Assembly: GCF_036588685.1 (NCBI RefSeq)
Contig: NC_086381.1
Coordinates: forward strand, 68,889,436 to 68,953,435
From: Mytilus trossulus
Lineage: Eukaryota > Mollusca > Bivalvia > Mytilida > Mytilidae
DNA length: 64,000 nucleotides
Direction: 5' to 3'
The position numbers were made by a program, and so were the translations under genes. Positions 1 to 12,050 of the stretch are shown piece by piece (within the stretch, counting starts at the first letter, position 1; every line of letters starts with the position of its first letter). The notes beneath the pieces were generated by a model. It was not told the origin of the DNA. It searched no databases and worked only from the letters and a program-made list of their open reading frames with translations.

Positions 1-302
1 AATTTTTGCAAGTTTTATTCGTTTTTTTATATGTTGGTTGATTCTGGTTCTGTTCGTTTTGAGATGTCATTTTATCATAAATTACCTCAAGTTGTGGAAA
101 TTGATTTAATAATGTTTACCCTTTAAGTTATTTCAACTAAAAATGCAGTACTGTCGCAAGTAATGTATGAAGGAAGGATGGGACGGAAGTACATGTATAC
201 GGTTTTCCATAGAAAAAAATATTATTAGATGTACAAAACTTTTATCATAGGATGTTTAACTTTCAAGGTGCATATCATCTGTCATTGTAAAATTTCTATA
301 TC

Positions 303-950
303 TTAATTCTACGGAAGCCGACAAGGGCCATTAAAAAAAAAAAATTTATGTCGAAATTACGACATAGCAAGTCGTAATTTCGACATAGCATGTCGTTATA
401 ACGACATCGATATGTCGTAATTTCGACATAACATGTCGTAATAACGACATCACTATGTCGTTTTTACGACATAGCTATGTCGTAATAACGACATCGCTAT
501 ATATATATACATGTATATAAAAGAATATATGTATTATGATTGCCAAGAGACTAAATGACACAGAAAATTAAAAAATATACGTCAGCATAATGCACCGGTT
601 CATAGTGACCCCAATAATTAGAAAAAAGCCCGCATAGTCAGCTATAAAAGAGAGGCGAAAGATACCAGAGGGAGAGTCCCCGATATGCTGTGTGGCAGAC
701 AGTGTTATTAATTAATTATTAGCTCCCTTGGTAAAACTCATAATTTCATATTTAATGTATTTCATTGTTAAATAATTAACATGAATCTTAATAAGTATAT
801 ATTTGTTAATTGCATAGCTTTTGCTATTTGAATTCATTGGTTAAAGATATTTATTTATATTGTAAAGTTTAATATTTGCATCGTCGCAAAATCTTTGGTT
901 ACCTTCTTTGGTTACCTTCTGTGAGAAACTTAAATATTTTATAGATCTTA
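303..950 (+). mobile_element. Palindrome-array DNA transposon (family E), copy 1
   Basis: The left terminus ACGGAAGCCGACAAGGGCCA starts at 311. It is followed from 348 to about 495 by tandem dyads of the form ATGTCG-N6-CGACAT spaced 3-5 bp apart, then by about 450 bp shared with the copies at 3596 and 6300-6840. Bases 303-310 (TTAATTCT) are half of an 8-bp target duplication whose other half lies at 3588-3595. There is no transposase reading frame. The superfamily is not determined; 8-bp duplications occur in hAT, P and some other groups. Confidence 0.75.
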
Positions 951-1956
951 ATATGTTCAAATAGCCGACCGTGCAAGGGCTGTATAGCCAGTCAAGGTCG
1001 TTAAAAACTTCCATTTGTTGTATGTTCAAATTGCTACTGCCCGTGCCAGGCTTGTTTATCCATTTAAGGTTAAATTAAACTCCTTTTTGTTGGAAAATTT
1101 ATAAGTGAATTTAATAAGGACTGACATTCAGTCCTACCAAGGCAAGCAAAGCTTTCCACCTCCCTATATATAAGCGCAAACTACATGCCTTCTTGTAATA
1201 AGGGCGAATACTGATTGCTCTATTTCTACTTTCAAACGTTGGGCACGATATTCCTACAACCCCTAGGATTCAAAACAGAATCTTCGAAATTTCATCCGCA
1301 AAACAAAATAAAAATGTTAGAAACACGAACCAATATTAAAACAAATTCAATATATGTTTTAAATTATGTTTTTACAGCTCTTGATCATATACTAAGTAAT
1401 ATCTAGTATATTTGAGGATAAACATAACAAAGCTATGTGGAAGAAACGGATATTCAACGTTACATTTATGAAAAACTGTTTTAACTCTTATGTACAGTGA
1501 TCCTATTTCTTATTCTCTGATCTTCCTGAAACTTGGCAGGAACAACGACATGTGTCGGTTCTTTGTGGCGTTAAAGCTGTTATTTTGCCAAATTTCATTT
1601 GAATCGGTGGCTGCATATTAAGCTGGAATAAGAAAAATGTCCAACGACATTTTTCATTAACTCAACGACTGAAAGTTAATTCTATAAGTAGATATAGCAG
1701 AAAATGAATAAAAAGAGTGAGACAATAATAATATCTACCAAAAGTACAAATATTTGCCTCATTGTTCGTGAGTTCAAATATTGCTGATTCAATAAAATCT
1801 TCTCTACACAGTCGTTTTTTAAACGGTAGCCATTTTGTCCAAGTTGATATTTCTTTTTTCAAAGCAGTTAACAAGTTAACGCGTATTTTTTATAATTGAT
1901 CAAAACAAAAGTTAGATACACGAAGAGTAAAAAATGCCAAGATTCTTTCCTTATTA

Positions 1957-2648
1957 ATAGATATAGGAAGATGTGGTATGAGTGCCAATGAGACAACTCT
2001 CCATCCAAATAACAATTTATAAAAGTAAACCATTATAGGTCAATGTACGGCCTTCAACACGGAGCCTTGACTCACACCGAACAACAAGCTATAAAGGGCC
2101 CCAAAATTACTAGCGTAAAACCATTCAAACGGGAAAACCAACGTGCTAATCTATATAAAATGGTATATATTTACTTTGAATGTGTCAAGCATCTATAAAC
2201 ATATTAGACTTAGTTTCATATACAGCGATGCTTTTAATTTTTATTTAAAAATATTGATATACGTGTATATCGATTCTGATGAATTTATATTAGCATATAA
2301 GAGTTGACACTTATGATAATTTTTGTGCAATAGCTATATGTGTATAGATTTGCCTTTTTACATTTTTTTGTAAATGTTGCTTGCAAAGTAAAAACAATAT
2401 TGCATCGTCTCTGATCCAAATCAAAAGCATACCTATTTTCAAATTATAATTTCATATCATATACAAAATGTTTAGACTTTAAAAATCGATAAGATTATTT
2501 AAAAGACGGTTAAAACCAATACATTTTTCGGTATCCAAAGAAAAACGTGATAACACGCATTGACTAAACACGCCTTCTCAATAAGGGTCTTATCTGACCT
2601 TGCTTTATCTTAAGTATTGAAACAGTTTATCTGACCTTGTTTAATTCA
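1957..2648 (+). mobile_element. Insertion carrying a mussel R1 repeat
   Basis: This stretch is absent from the paralogous block: the sequence at about 5370 joins directly across it. It begins with the mussel interspersed repeat (here called R1), recognised by GATGTGGTATGAGTGCCAAT at about 1970, and extends to about 2160. The remaining 490 bp are AT-rich and I recognise nothing in them. Confidence 0.6.
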
Positions 2649-3587
2649 ACATATTTGGGTCTTAAAGGAATAAAATGCTTCCACACATTACAAAACGGTA
2701 GCCAATTTGTCCAAACGTCTGAAAACGTCTAAAATCCGAAAGACGCTAATTTCCGACGTTACATGTGCTAAAGTTTCAATTAAATGTTCATGATAATTAA
2801 AACAAATCGTGTTATGAAATTTGGAAAAAGAGGTTCATGATTGCTGCCGAAATAAAAGAATAGTGCATGTTGCTATAGACTCCGCCGGGGATATAGGTTC
2901 GACACAGGTTAAATTTTGCAATTTTTATTAATCGTTAATAGCTTTTAACGATTTATTTAAAAGAATGATGAAATGAGGGGGGGGGGGGGGGATCTCATTA
3001 CATGAACTTCGTCCAACTTTTGTAAAGACAGAGACACCAAGACAGTCCTCTAAATGTAAAATGCGAATTGAAATTTATGTTGCGGAATTACTCCGAAATA
3101 GATCATTTAAAGTCGTCACTTCAGTAAGGTGCAATCACCAATATTAAAAGACTTAATACCAGTTCACGGAATGTTTTATTTTGCGATTTGTCCTGCTATT
3201 CATGTTATAACTGTCGTGATGAAAGTTATTCCTGTACTAGCGAAGCCGGAACTTTTCGTCAATATTAACTTGTGCATGAAATGTAGGTAATTGAAAGACA
3301 AATCCCAAACAGCGACGAAAACCGTTTCATCGAATAAATAAAAACCCCGGATTATATTAGCCGTTTTCGCGGACGATTCAGTAGTAGATTACTATATTTT
3401 AAAATGTATATCAGAAGTTAAACACTATAGGTGACTTGGTAAATATTTCTCAAGCCAAGGTTCAAGTAATTGAAGGGTTGTATTTCAACAACTTATGTGC
3501 CAGGGAAAATACAATTCTATTCAAATTAAACCAAGGGTAAAAATGTTCGATTTACTTGCAGAGTGTCAGATATATTTGTATTGGGGT

Positions 3588-4250
3588 TGAATTATACGGA
3601 AGCCGATAAGGGCCATTCAACAAAAAAAAATTATGTCGTAATTACGACATAGCATGTCGTAATTTCGACATAACATGTCGTTATTACGACATCGCTATGT
3701 CGTAATTTCGACATAACATGTCGTTATAACGACATCGCTATGTCGTAATTTCGACATATCATGTCGTAAGTTAACAACGACATCACTATGTCGTTATAAC
3801 GACATCGCTATGTCGTAATAACGACATCGCTATATATAAAAGAATATGTATTATGATTGTTAAGAGACTAAATGACACAGATATTAACAACTATACGTCA
3901 TCATAATGCCCCCAATAATTAGAAAAGCCCCCGCATAGTCAGCTATAAAAGAGGGAGGAAAGATACCAGAGGGAGAGTCCCCGAAATACTGTGTTGCAGA
4001 CAGTGTTATTATTCAATTATAAGCTTCCTTGGTAAAACTCCAAATTTCATATTTAATGCATTTTATTGTGAAATAATTTACATGAGGCTTAATAAGTATA
4101 TATTTGTTAATTGCATAGCTTTTGCTATTTGAATTCATTGGTTAAAGATATTTATTTATATTGTAAAGTTTAATATTTGCATCGTCGCAAAATCTTTGGA
4201 TACTTTCTTTGAATACCTTCAGTGAGAAACTTATATATTTTATAAAACAC
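3588..4250 (+). mobile_element. Family E transposon, copy 2
   Basis: The terminus ACGGAAGCCGATAAGGGCCA starts at 3596, followed by the ATGTCG/CGACAT dyad array at about 3632-3830 and the same internal sequence as copy 1. Bases 3588-3595 (TGAATTAT) are the reverse complement, with one mismatch, of the intact target at 4695-4702 (TTAATTCA). No coding capacity is visible. Confidence 0.75.
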
Positions 4251-4694
4251 AATTGTGGTTAATAAATTAACGTATGTCAAATGGCTATACAGACAGATTA
4301 GGTAGATAATACTATATGAATATGCGAGCCTAACTTGTCGGCTAGACATCCCATTGACTTCGATTAAATATGCAAGTTTTATTCGGTTGTTGGTTCATTC
4401 TGGTTCTGTTCGTTTTGTGATGTCATTTTATAAAAAATGACCTCGAGATGTGGAAATTGATATAAGGATATAATCTTTATTTGTCATATAAGTAACATTA
4501 TACTTGTGACATAAACAAAAGTAACAACATGTTTACCCTTTAAGTTATTTCAACTAAAAATGCAGTACTGTCGCAAGTAATGTAGGAAGGAAAGATGGGA
4601 CGGAAGTACATGTATACGGTTTTCATTTTTTTTTCATCATAGGATGTTTAACTTTCAAGTTGCATATCATCTGTCATTGTAAAATTTCTATATC

Positions 4695-4702
4695 TTAATT
4701 CA
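4695..4702 (+). other. Empty target site of family E insertion
   Basis: TTAATTCA is uninterrupted here. The same octamer, with one change on each side, is split between 303-310 and 3588-3595 next to the two transposon ends in copy 1. This supports an 8-bp target duplication. Confidence 0.65.
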
Positions 4703-6299
4703 TCCCCAATACAAATATATCTGACACTCTGCAAGTAAATCGAACATTTTTACCCTTGGTTAAATTTGAATGGAATTGTATTTTCCCTGACACATAAGTT
4801 GTCGAAATACACCCCTTCAATTACTTGAACCTTGGCTTGAGAATTATTTCCCAAGTCATCTTCAGATATATACATTTTAAAATATAGTAATCTACTCCTG
4901 GGTCGTAGGCGAAAACGGCAAACAAAAATATAATCCCGGTTTTTTTTTTAATTCGATGAAACGGTGTTCGTTGCTGTTTGGGATTCGTCTTTCAATTACC
5001 TCCATTGCATGCACACGTTTATATTGACGAAAAGTTCCGGCTTCGCTAGTATAGGAATTACTAGCAGGACAAATCGCGAAGTTAAACATTCCGTGAACTG
5101 GTATTAAGTGTTTTGATATTGGTGATTGCACCTAACCTAACATAAATTTCAACTTATTTTACAAAATGTGATTTTCCCCCCATTTCCAAATTCTTTTAAA
5201 TAAATCGTTAAAAGCTATACAATTAATATAAACATTTAAATGAAACTTTAGCACTTTTAACGTCGGAAATTAGCGTCTTTATGATTTTAGACGTTTTCAG
5301 ACATTTGGAAAATTTGGCTACCGTTTTGTAATGTATGGAAGCATTTTATTCCTTCAAGACCCAAATATGTAGTTAATAAGGAAAGAATCTTTGCATTTTT
5401 TACTCTTCGTATATCTAACTTTTGTTTTGATCAATTATAAAAAAAAAATACGCCTTAACTGCTTTGAAAAATGAAATATCAACTTGGACAAAATGGCTAC
5501 CGTTTGAAAAACGACTGTGTAGAGAAGATTGTATTGAATCAGCAATATTTGAACTCACATGAGGCAAATATTTGTACTTTTGTTAGATATTATTATTGTC
5601 TTACTATTTTTATTCCTTTTCTACTATAATATGCAGTCGAGTCAAATGAAATTTGGTAAAATAACGGCTTTAACGCCACAAAGAACCGACACATGTCGTT
5701 GTTCCTGTCAAGAATCAGAATCAGAATAAGATCAGAGAATAAGAAAAAGGATCACTTTACATAAGAGTTAAAACAGTTTTTCATAAATGTAACGTTGGAT
5801 GGGGACATCCGTATTTTTCACATAGCTTTCTTTTTTTAATCCTCAAATATACTAGATATTACTTGGGAGATGATCAAGAGCTGTAAAAACATAATTCAAA
5901 ACATATATTGAATTTGTTTTAATATTGGTTCGTGTTTTTTAACATTTTTATTTTGTTTTGCGGATGAAATTTCGAAGATTCTGTTTTAAATCCTAGGGAT
6001 TGTAGGAACATCGCGCGTGCCCAATGTTTGAAAGTAGAATTAGAGCTATCAATACTTCAATATACCCTTATACCTAGAAGCCATGTAGTTTGCGCTTATT
6101 TAAAGGGAGATGGAAAGCTTGGCTTGACTTGGTTGTACATTTTCAGTCCTCTAATAATTTCACATTTCATTCTTTCAACATGTGTGACTGCATAGCTATT
6201 CTACGACCGGTAACTTGTTAATCTAAACGACTTTGTCTGACTATACAGCCCTGGCACTATGGGCCATGTTAACCGAAAATGGTATCTATAACATATATA

Positions 6300-6840
6300 A
6301 GTTTCTTACTGAAGGTATCTCAGAAGGTAACCAAAGAATTTGCGACGATGCAAATATTAAACTTTACAATATAAATAAATATCTTTAACCAATGAATTCA
6401 AATAGCAAAAGCTATGCAATTAACAAATATATACTTATTAAGCTTCATGTAAATTGTTTAACAATAGAATACATTAAATATGAAATTTGGAGTTTACCAA
6501 GGGAGCTAATAATTGAATAATAACACTGTCTGCCATACACCATTTCTGGGACTCTCCCTCTGGTAGCTATCTTCCCTCTTTTATAGCTGACCATGCGGGG
6601 GCTTTAATAATTATCGGGGACATTATGATGACGTATAATTGTTAATTCTTTGTCATTTAGTCTCTTGCCAATCATAATACATATTCTTTTAAATATAGCG
6701 ATGTCGTTATTACGACATAGCAAGTCGTTAAAACGACATAGTGATGTCGTTATTACGACATGATATGTCGTTATTACGACATGATATGTCGAAATTACGA
6801 CATAGTGATGTCGATATAACGACATGATATGTCGAAATGG
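6300..6840 (-). mobile_element. Family E transposon, copy 3 (truncated)
   Basis: This is a reverse-complement copy of the family E arm, with the dyad array at about 6698-6838 and internal sequence down to about 6300. The ACGGAAGCC terminus is missing: the array breaks off at 6840 into unrelated sequence. Confidence 0.7.
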
Positions 6841-6842
6841 TG

Positions 6843-7040
6843 TGGTCACGTTTCTCCAACATTTAGTAATTAGACTAAAATAACATTAGGGATTATGGGG
6901 TCCTCTTAAGGACTGTATCTTGATATCTTGGAGAAACGTGACTAAACCCATTTAAAAGTAAATAAATTTCAATAAATATTTGGTTTAGTCACGTTTCTCC
7001 AACATTTTGAAATTGAAATTTATTTACTTTTAAATGTAAT
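6843..7040. repeat. Compound inverted repeat upstream of the TRIM-like gene
   Basis: GTCACGTTTCTCCAA occurs at 6845-6859, inverted at 6928-6942, and again direct at 6988-7002. A second pair of arms (about 25 bp, related to ATTTAAAAGTAAATAAATTT) lies at about 6949-6975 and 7013-7037. It looks like nested foldback or MITE ends. It lies about 230 bp before the start codon at 7276, so it may be transcribed or regulatory, but nothing shows that. Confidence 0.6.
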
Positions 7041-7275
7041 AATTTTATTAAACCGATCATAAGTTGGACGAGGCACAGGTAAATGTATATATATATATAC
7101 ATGTACATACAAATTTCCTATCAACTACCGGTAGGTTTTCCAAATATACATTTTCTTAAAGTGTTGAATTACTAGAAAACAGGTCATGTAAATTGGCGTT
7201 AGCAGTGAAGATAAACTGGAAAAGAATTATTTTTATTTCTAAAAGGTTAAGGAATTATTAGAAGTAGACGTTACA

Positions 7276-8976
7276 ATGGCTGGCTCGTTTCAAGAATTTG
7301 CAATTTCGTGTCAAGGATGTGCGGAACAAAGTCCTATCAAGGGTAGATGTCTGACATGTAATTTGTTTATGTGTATGAATTGTTGTATGCTACACCGAGT
7401 GAACGAATTAAACTTGAATAACCAGCACACAATTGTGGATATAGAGATAACCGGTTCAACTGACCAAAGGTATGATAGTATTGTTAACTGTGAACTCCAT
7501 CGTCAGCGCGCATGTGGTTTTTGTAAGCAGTGCGAATATGTCGTCTGCACAATGTGCGTTTCGCAACCCCATAGGGACCATCACATAATTGATATAGATT
7601 CCGGTTGCACATTTTCTCTTTACAAATTGAAAGCTCGAAGTTCTAAATACCAAGAGATCATTGTCGACTTGTTTAGACATCAAAATACATTAGGGTCAAT
7701 AAAGCAAAGTGGTTATTCAAAACTTGAAACGGAAGTGCAGAATATTCAAAGACAAGGCAAGACTTTAAAAGATGCAATTGACGCACACACAAACAAGCTG
7801 TTACACGAACTTAGTAGAAAATGGGAGGCAATAAAAAATGACATTGAAGACGAAGAGAAAAAGATAAAAAAACACGGAATCGAATTGGAAACAAGGAACA
7901 ACAGTATCACAAATATTGTCGATTCTAAAAATAAAAGCGCCGTGTTCGAAGCTGCGAGGACGCACATGAGTTTTGACGTAGGGATAGACCTCCAGCCGAC
8001 ATTTGATTCCTTACCAGAATTTAGTCCAGGAAAAGTAACACAGTGCGGTATAGAACCACTTTATGGTATTCTTAAAAATGTTGAAGAACAGAATATTCCT
8101 ACCAGTATCTCGTTCAATGTATTGGAAAGTTATGAATCGAAACTTTCGTCCATCGATAATATTGAATGTTTAGATGGTTCTATACTTATGAATGCAAAAC
8201 AAACAGATGTTTTCGAAGGAAAACTCAACCATGTGAAAATTCTCAATGGAACATTAGAGAAAATAAACGATTTTGTTGTTAATCTTGATAGTATGGCAGT
8301 TATGCCGTCCGGAGACCTTTTATTATCGACCGGACAGTCTGTTCTCCGCACATTTTCTGCTGACAAAAAAATCGTTAAAACTAAGTACAGCGTTGCGCCA
8401 TTAAAAACAACCGCTGCTCTGCATATAACTAGAGATGGCAAAGTTATCGTTGGTGCCACGGAAGATAATGTTTTCACAGGGGAAAAAAAGATAATTGTGA
8501 TGAACCTGAACGGAGAACACACAAAAACCTACAGAGTAGACAACAACAAAAAACTACTTTTCGAGGACGACTCTACACCAACCAAAGTAACTTCAGACAA
8601 GTCAAGAAATATTTACGTGATAGACAAACGAAGAAATGGTAATGGAAGACTAATTATTTTAAGCGGGGACGATAATGCCGCAGTTAAATTCATTTATAAA
8701 GATCCCGTATCGTCTGACCAAGGAACCTTTACTCCTAGTGACGTAGTAGTCACAGAAACGAATCGAGTTATTTTATGTGATGCTGCTAGCCTCACGTTAC
8801 ACATTCTTAATACTTCAGGCCGATGTTTAGAAAAACAAAGTTTGGGGAAACTGGATATCAATCGCACACCAAGATGTCTTGCCATCGATCATCGCGGCTA
8901 TGTCTTATTAGGATGCAGTGGCGGTTTGAATGAAAAGAATGCGAAACTTCACGTCATTAAAATATCATCAACGTGA
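7276..8976 (+). CDS. TRIM-like B-box protein with NHL-like C-terminal propeller
   Basis: A single uninterrupted 566-codon frame. Two zinc-binding B-boxes are visible. The first uses C12, C15, C25, C28, C33, C36, H40 and H51. The second uses C72, H75, C83, C86, C91, C94, H99 and H102. A charged, coiled-coil-like stretch follows (about 120-210), and residues 320-566 contain repeated strand patterns like the blades of an NHL propeller (for example MPSGDLLLST, TRDGKVIVGA, DHRGYVLLGC). There is no N-terminal RING, so this is not a complete RING-type ubiquitin ligase by itself. B-box/coiled-coil/NHL proteins are greatly expanded, often intronless, in bivalves and are commonly linked to immune signalling or RNA binding; its role here is inference. 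The start ATG has A at -3 and G at +4. A splice-acceptor-like TTATTAG lies just upstream, so a non-coding first exon is possible. Confidence 0.9.
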   Translation: MAGSFQEFAISCQGCAEQSPIKGRCLTCNLFMCMNCCMLHRVNELNLNNQHTIVDIEITGSTDQRYDSIVNCELHRQRACGFCKQCEYVVCTMCVSQPHRDHHIIDIDSGCTFSLYKLKARSSKYQEIIVDLFRHQNTLGSIKQSGYSKLETEVQNIQRQGKTLKDAIDAHTNKLLHELSRKWEAIKNDIEDEEKKIKKHGIELETRNNSITNIVDSKNKSAVFEAARTHMSFDVGIDLQPTFDSLPEFSPGKVTQCGIEPLYGILKNVEEQNIPTSISFNVLESYESKLSSIDNIECLDGSILMNAKQTDVFEGKLNHVKILNGTLEKINDFVVNLDSMAVMPSGDLLLSTGQSVLRTFSADKKIVKTKYSVAPLKTTAALHITRDGKVIVGATEDNVFTGEKKIIVMNLNGEHTKTYRVDNNKKLLFEDDSTPTKVTSDKSRNIYVIDKRRNGNGRLIILSGDDNAAVKFIYKDPVSSDQGTFTPSDVVVTETNRVILCDAASLTLHILNTSGRCLEKQSLGKLDINRTPRCLAIDHRGYVLLGCSGGLNEKNAKLHVIKISST

Positions 8977-9241
8977 AATTATCAATGATTATAGAGATGT
9001 GAATAAACCATTCTTAATGAGAACATTTCGAAGACTGGTCCCCTGTCTAATGAATATAACCCAACTGGCAGAACTAACTCACAGACTGGAAGAGCGACTC
9101 CAAACGACTTTCACTTTCAGTATGGATTTTTATTTTCACTTTTATGAACGGATGGTGTCAGTTCAAAAGGCTGATTCCGACTGAAATATAAAAAAAGACA
9201 ATGTAAACAGGTTACCAATTAAGAAATTAAGATAACATAAT

Positions 9242-9247
9242 AATAAA
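9242..9247 (+). terminator. Poly(A) signal of the TRIM-like gene
   Basis: AATAAA lies 266 bases after the TGA stop, the expected spacing for the 3' end of the transcript. Confidence 0.55.
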
Positions 9248-9529
9248 GTTGACACATTTTACAGACATACTATTAGCACTTAAAAGTTACAATAGACCGT
9301 AACTGAAAAACGAACTAACGTCATTGTTATCATACATGTGACTTTGTCCTAAACAAGGACTGATAATATAGATATTAAAAATAAGTACACCTTATGTAAG
9401 AATCCTGGGTTTTGATTGGTTGATAGCCAGAGTATTTTCCACCAATTCACTGTTATCAAATGAATATTATGGCAAGCCGTTTTACTATTTATTCGAATTT
9501 CAAGATATCTCCTATTATATATAATTGTC

Positions 9530-10200
9530 TTTAAAGATTTCTCATAACCTATATAAGATATCTTATAAACTATATAAGATATCTTATAAACTATATAAGA
9601 TATCTTATATAAAAATTGTTAATAAGATATCTCATATACTTTATAAGATATCTTATAAACTTTAGAAGATATCTTATAAACTTTAGAAGATATCTTATAA
9701 AGTATATAAGATATATCTTATATAATATATACGATATCTCATATAATATCTAAGATATCTCAGAATAATAAAATTATATGAGATATCTTATATATTATAG
9801 GAGATATCTTATTTTGTTTATAAGATATCTCCTATAGTTTATAAGATATTTCCTAAAGTTTATTAGATATCTCCTAAAGTTTATAAGATATCTTATATAG
9901 TTTATCAGATATCTTTTATAATTGTCTTTATAAGACAGCTCATAAACTATATAAGATATCTTATAAACTATACATTATATAAGATATCTTATATAAAAGT
10001 TGGTTATACGATATCTCATATACTTTATAAGATATCATATAAACTTTAGGAGATATCTTATAAAGGTTATAAGATATCTTATAAACTATATAAGATATCT
10101 TATAAACTAAATAAGAAATCTTATAAACTATATAAGATATCTTATAAACTATATAAGATATCTTATAAACTATATAAAACATCTTATAAACTATACTAGA
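9530..10200. repeat. Left palindrome array (AAGATATCTT)
   Basis: Dozens of copies of AAGATATCTT or close variants are separated by ATAAACTATAT-like spacers, giving a period of about 20 bp. Each unit is self-complementary, so the array reads the same on both strands and could form many small cruciforms. Chance reading frames across it are artefacts of the repeat. Confidence 0.85.
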
Positions 10201-10205
10201 ACACA

Positions 10206-10221
10206 CCCGCGAAATCGCGGG
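10206..10221. repeat. Small GC hairpin
   Basis: CCCGCGAAATCGCGGG is a near-perfect hairpin and is strikingly GC-rich against its AT-rich surroundings, at the inner edge of the left palindrome array. Confidence 0.6.
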
Positions 10222-10906
10222 CATATACAGCTTGTGAACTGTTGTAGGATGATTTTTTGTAAAAGATATTATGTATGGAGAATTACATAAAAGGTATCTC
10301 CTTTTTTCCAAAGTCCGATATTTGTTTTATTTCTGTTAAATTCAATTATATTCGTGTTTCTGGCCTACGACCACAATTCTTCTCCTTTGCAACAATGCTT
10401 CTTTTGGTAAAAGTCAAATCAAATTAAAAATTTGAACCGTTTCAAACATGAAATAAATGTATCTGCTTATATATATATACCCTTATTAGTCTTAAAAATA
10501 TACTTCTATTACAATCCACAGAGACATATATACACATGTGTGTATATATGTCTCTGCAATCCATCAGTAATTTTTTTTGGAAAGCCTTATTAACATGCCA
10601 ATGGTAGGATTTGAATCATGATGTATAAATAACTAATACCAACTAAGGCTTATTTGAGGGGTTGTCGATCGGAGGGGTCCTGATCACGAAATCCCAGCCT
10701 TAAAACCATGAAATCCCGAGATGCAGAATTTAAAGAAATTAATATCCCGAAATCAAAAAAATATATTCCCGGATCTCGTAATGATCAATCCCCAAATCCC
10801 GAGCTAAAAAACACCCGATCCCGACTCCCCGAAAAAGGTCCTGCCTCCCTCTAATCTCTACCTTACTTTCATTTTTACCAAATCACTATTTTCCCTTTTA
10901 ACAATA

Positions 10907-11095
10907 AATTGTTATGCCCCAATTATGGGCATTATGTTTTCTAGTATGTGGATCCGTGCGTTCGTTTTGTTCGTTCGGTCGTCCGTTCTTCCGTCTCGTC
11001 CTTAGTTTTTGGTCGAGGTAGTTTAAGATGAAGTTGAGCATGTTTTATTTATTTTAATATATATGCAAGTGGTATGACCCCTTAAATAGTCAACA
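10907..11095 (-). repeat. Bivalve GGACGGACG-type interspersed repeat
   Basis: Reverse-complement copy of the family seen on the plus strand at 44125-44412: it contains GCATTATGTTTTCT, the CGTTCGTTTTGTTCGTTCGG simple stretch and TTGGTCGAGGTAGTTT. I recognise it as an abundant molluscan repeat; it has no coding capacity. Confidence 0.6.
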
Positions 11096-11540
11096 TTTCA
11101 AAGAAAACAGTAAACAGAATCAGGGACTTTCTATACTAACATAGAAATTCCCTGACAGAATAAAGAGAGTCTCTATATTTTAAAGTAATATATTCGTAGT
11201 TTACATGTAGATAGACGCGAAAAATATTTGTCCTCTCTAAGGAAGTATTTTTGCGATCTAAACACAACGATATGGAGAACGCTCTACGATTGGTTGTACT
11301 TGTGTCACATGTTTTACTTTTTTTAATATAAATGCAACTGGTATGACCCCTGAAATAGTAAACATTATAAAAAAAAAACAGTAGACAGAATACAGAGAGT
11401 CTCTATATATTAGAGTACTCGTTGTTTACATGTAGGTAAACGCGAAAAATAATTGTCCTCTCTAAGGAGGTATAACAGTTGTGGTTCTTGCGATCTAAAC
11501 ACCGTGATATAGAGAACGCTCTGATTGGCTTATCTATTTT
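11040..11540. repeat. Diverged tandem duplication (about 270 bp x 2)
   Basis: Segments at about 11040-11300 and 11312-11540 share ATGACCCC, GAGAGTCTCTATAT, GTTTACATGTAG, CGCGAAAAATA, TTGTCCTCTCTAAGGA and GAGAACGCTCT in the same order. The second copy contains about 15 extra bases. Confidence 0.65.
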
Positions 11541-11814
11541 CCATTTTTGTTATCTATCATACGATTAGTTGTATTTGTGCATGTTTCAAACAAGAAGTCT
11601 TATCTATGACTAAAAGTCAGTCTGATGACGGAATCATATCCGGACTCCTGTTTTGTCGTTTTTCTCCCAAAATAACTCAATCTGAATAATCATAAGAATA
11701 GATGACAAATGCGACTATGCATGTTACCTATAGGACACAGAGGCATGCTGATTGATTTATTGTGGAAGGAAGAGAAGCGACACCAAAAATGAGGTCTTCT
11801 CGTTTAATAGAATA

Positions 11815-12050
11815 GATAAGATATCTTATAAACTTAATGAGATATCTTATAAACTTTAGGAGATTTCTTATATGACATATGAGATTTCTTATAAAAATAA
11901 AATTATATAAGATATCTGATAAATTATATGAAATATCTTTTAAACTTTATGAGATATCTTATAAACTATATAAGATATCTTATAAACTATATAAGATATC
12001 TTATAAACTATATAAGATATCTTATAAAGTTTATGAGATATCTTGAAGTA
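11815..12050. repeat. Right palindrome array (AAGATATCTT)
   Basis: This is the same repeat as the array at 9530-10200, on the inner side of the right terminal inverted repeat. Confidence 0.8.

Larger units (their letters stand above)
1..3598. repeat. Duplicated block, copy 1 (with internal inversion)
   Basis: Bases 1-310 match 4368-4697 in the same direction. Bases 311-1956 and 2649-3595 match 6840-4703 in the opposite direction. The block is therefore a paralogue of 4368-6840 in which the part after base 310 is inverted. The junctions of the inverted part are transposon ends (ACGGAAGCC at 311 and 3596). No intact gene is seen; short conserved reading frames such as 1662-1874 (minus) have stops in the other copy. 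Confidence 0.75.
4368..6840. repeat. Duplicated block, copy 2 (uninverted, mostly transposon-free)
   Basis: This is the paralogue of 1-3598. The flank 4368-4697 runs straight into 4703-6840 at the point where copy 1 carries a transposon. It therefore preserves the pre-insertion arrangement. An insertion of about 60 bp at 4462-4530 is not in copy 1. The short minus-strand reading frame at 4892-5131 corresponds to a broken frame at about 3150-3340, so I do not call a gene. Confidence 0.7.

Noticed and set aside
348-495. CRISPR-like regular repeats
   Set aside because: Units are self-complementary dyads with 3-5 bp gaps and no unique spacers, in eukaryotic DNA, and are tied to transposon ends.
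1662-1874. Conserved 70-codon frame in the duplicated block
   Set aside because: The matching frame in the other copy (about 5460-5640) has stops; no splice support on either copy.
9961-10311. YKISYIVYKISY repeat frame
   Set aside because: Translation of the AAGATATCTT palindrome array; also present on the other strand.
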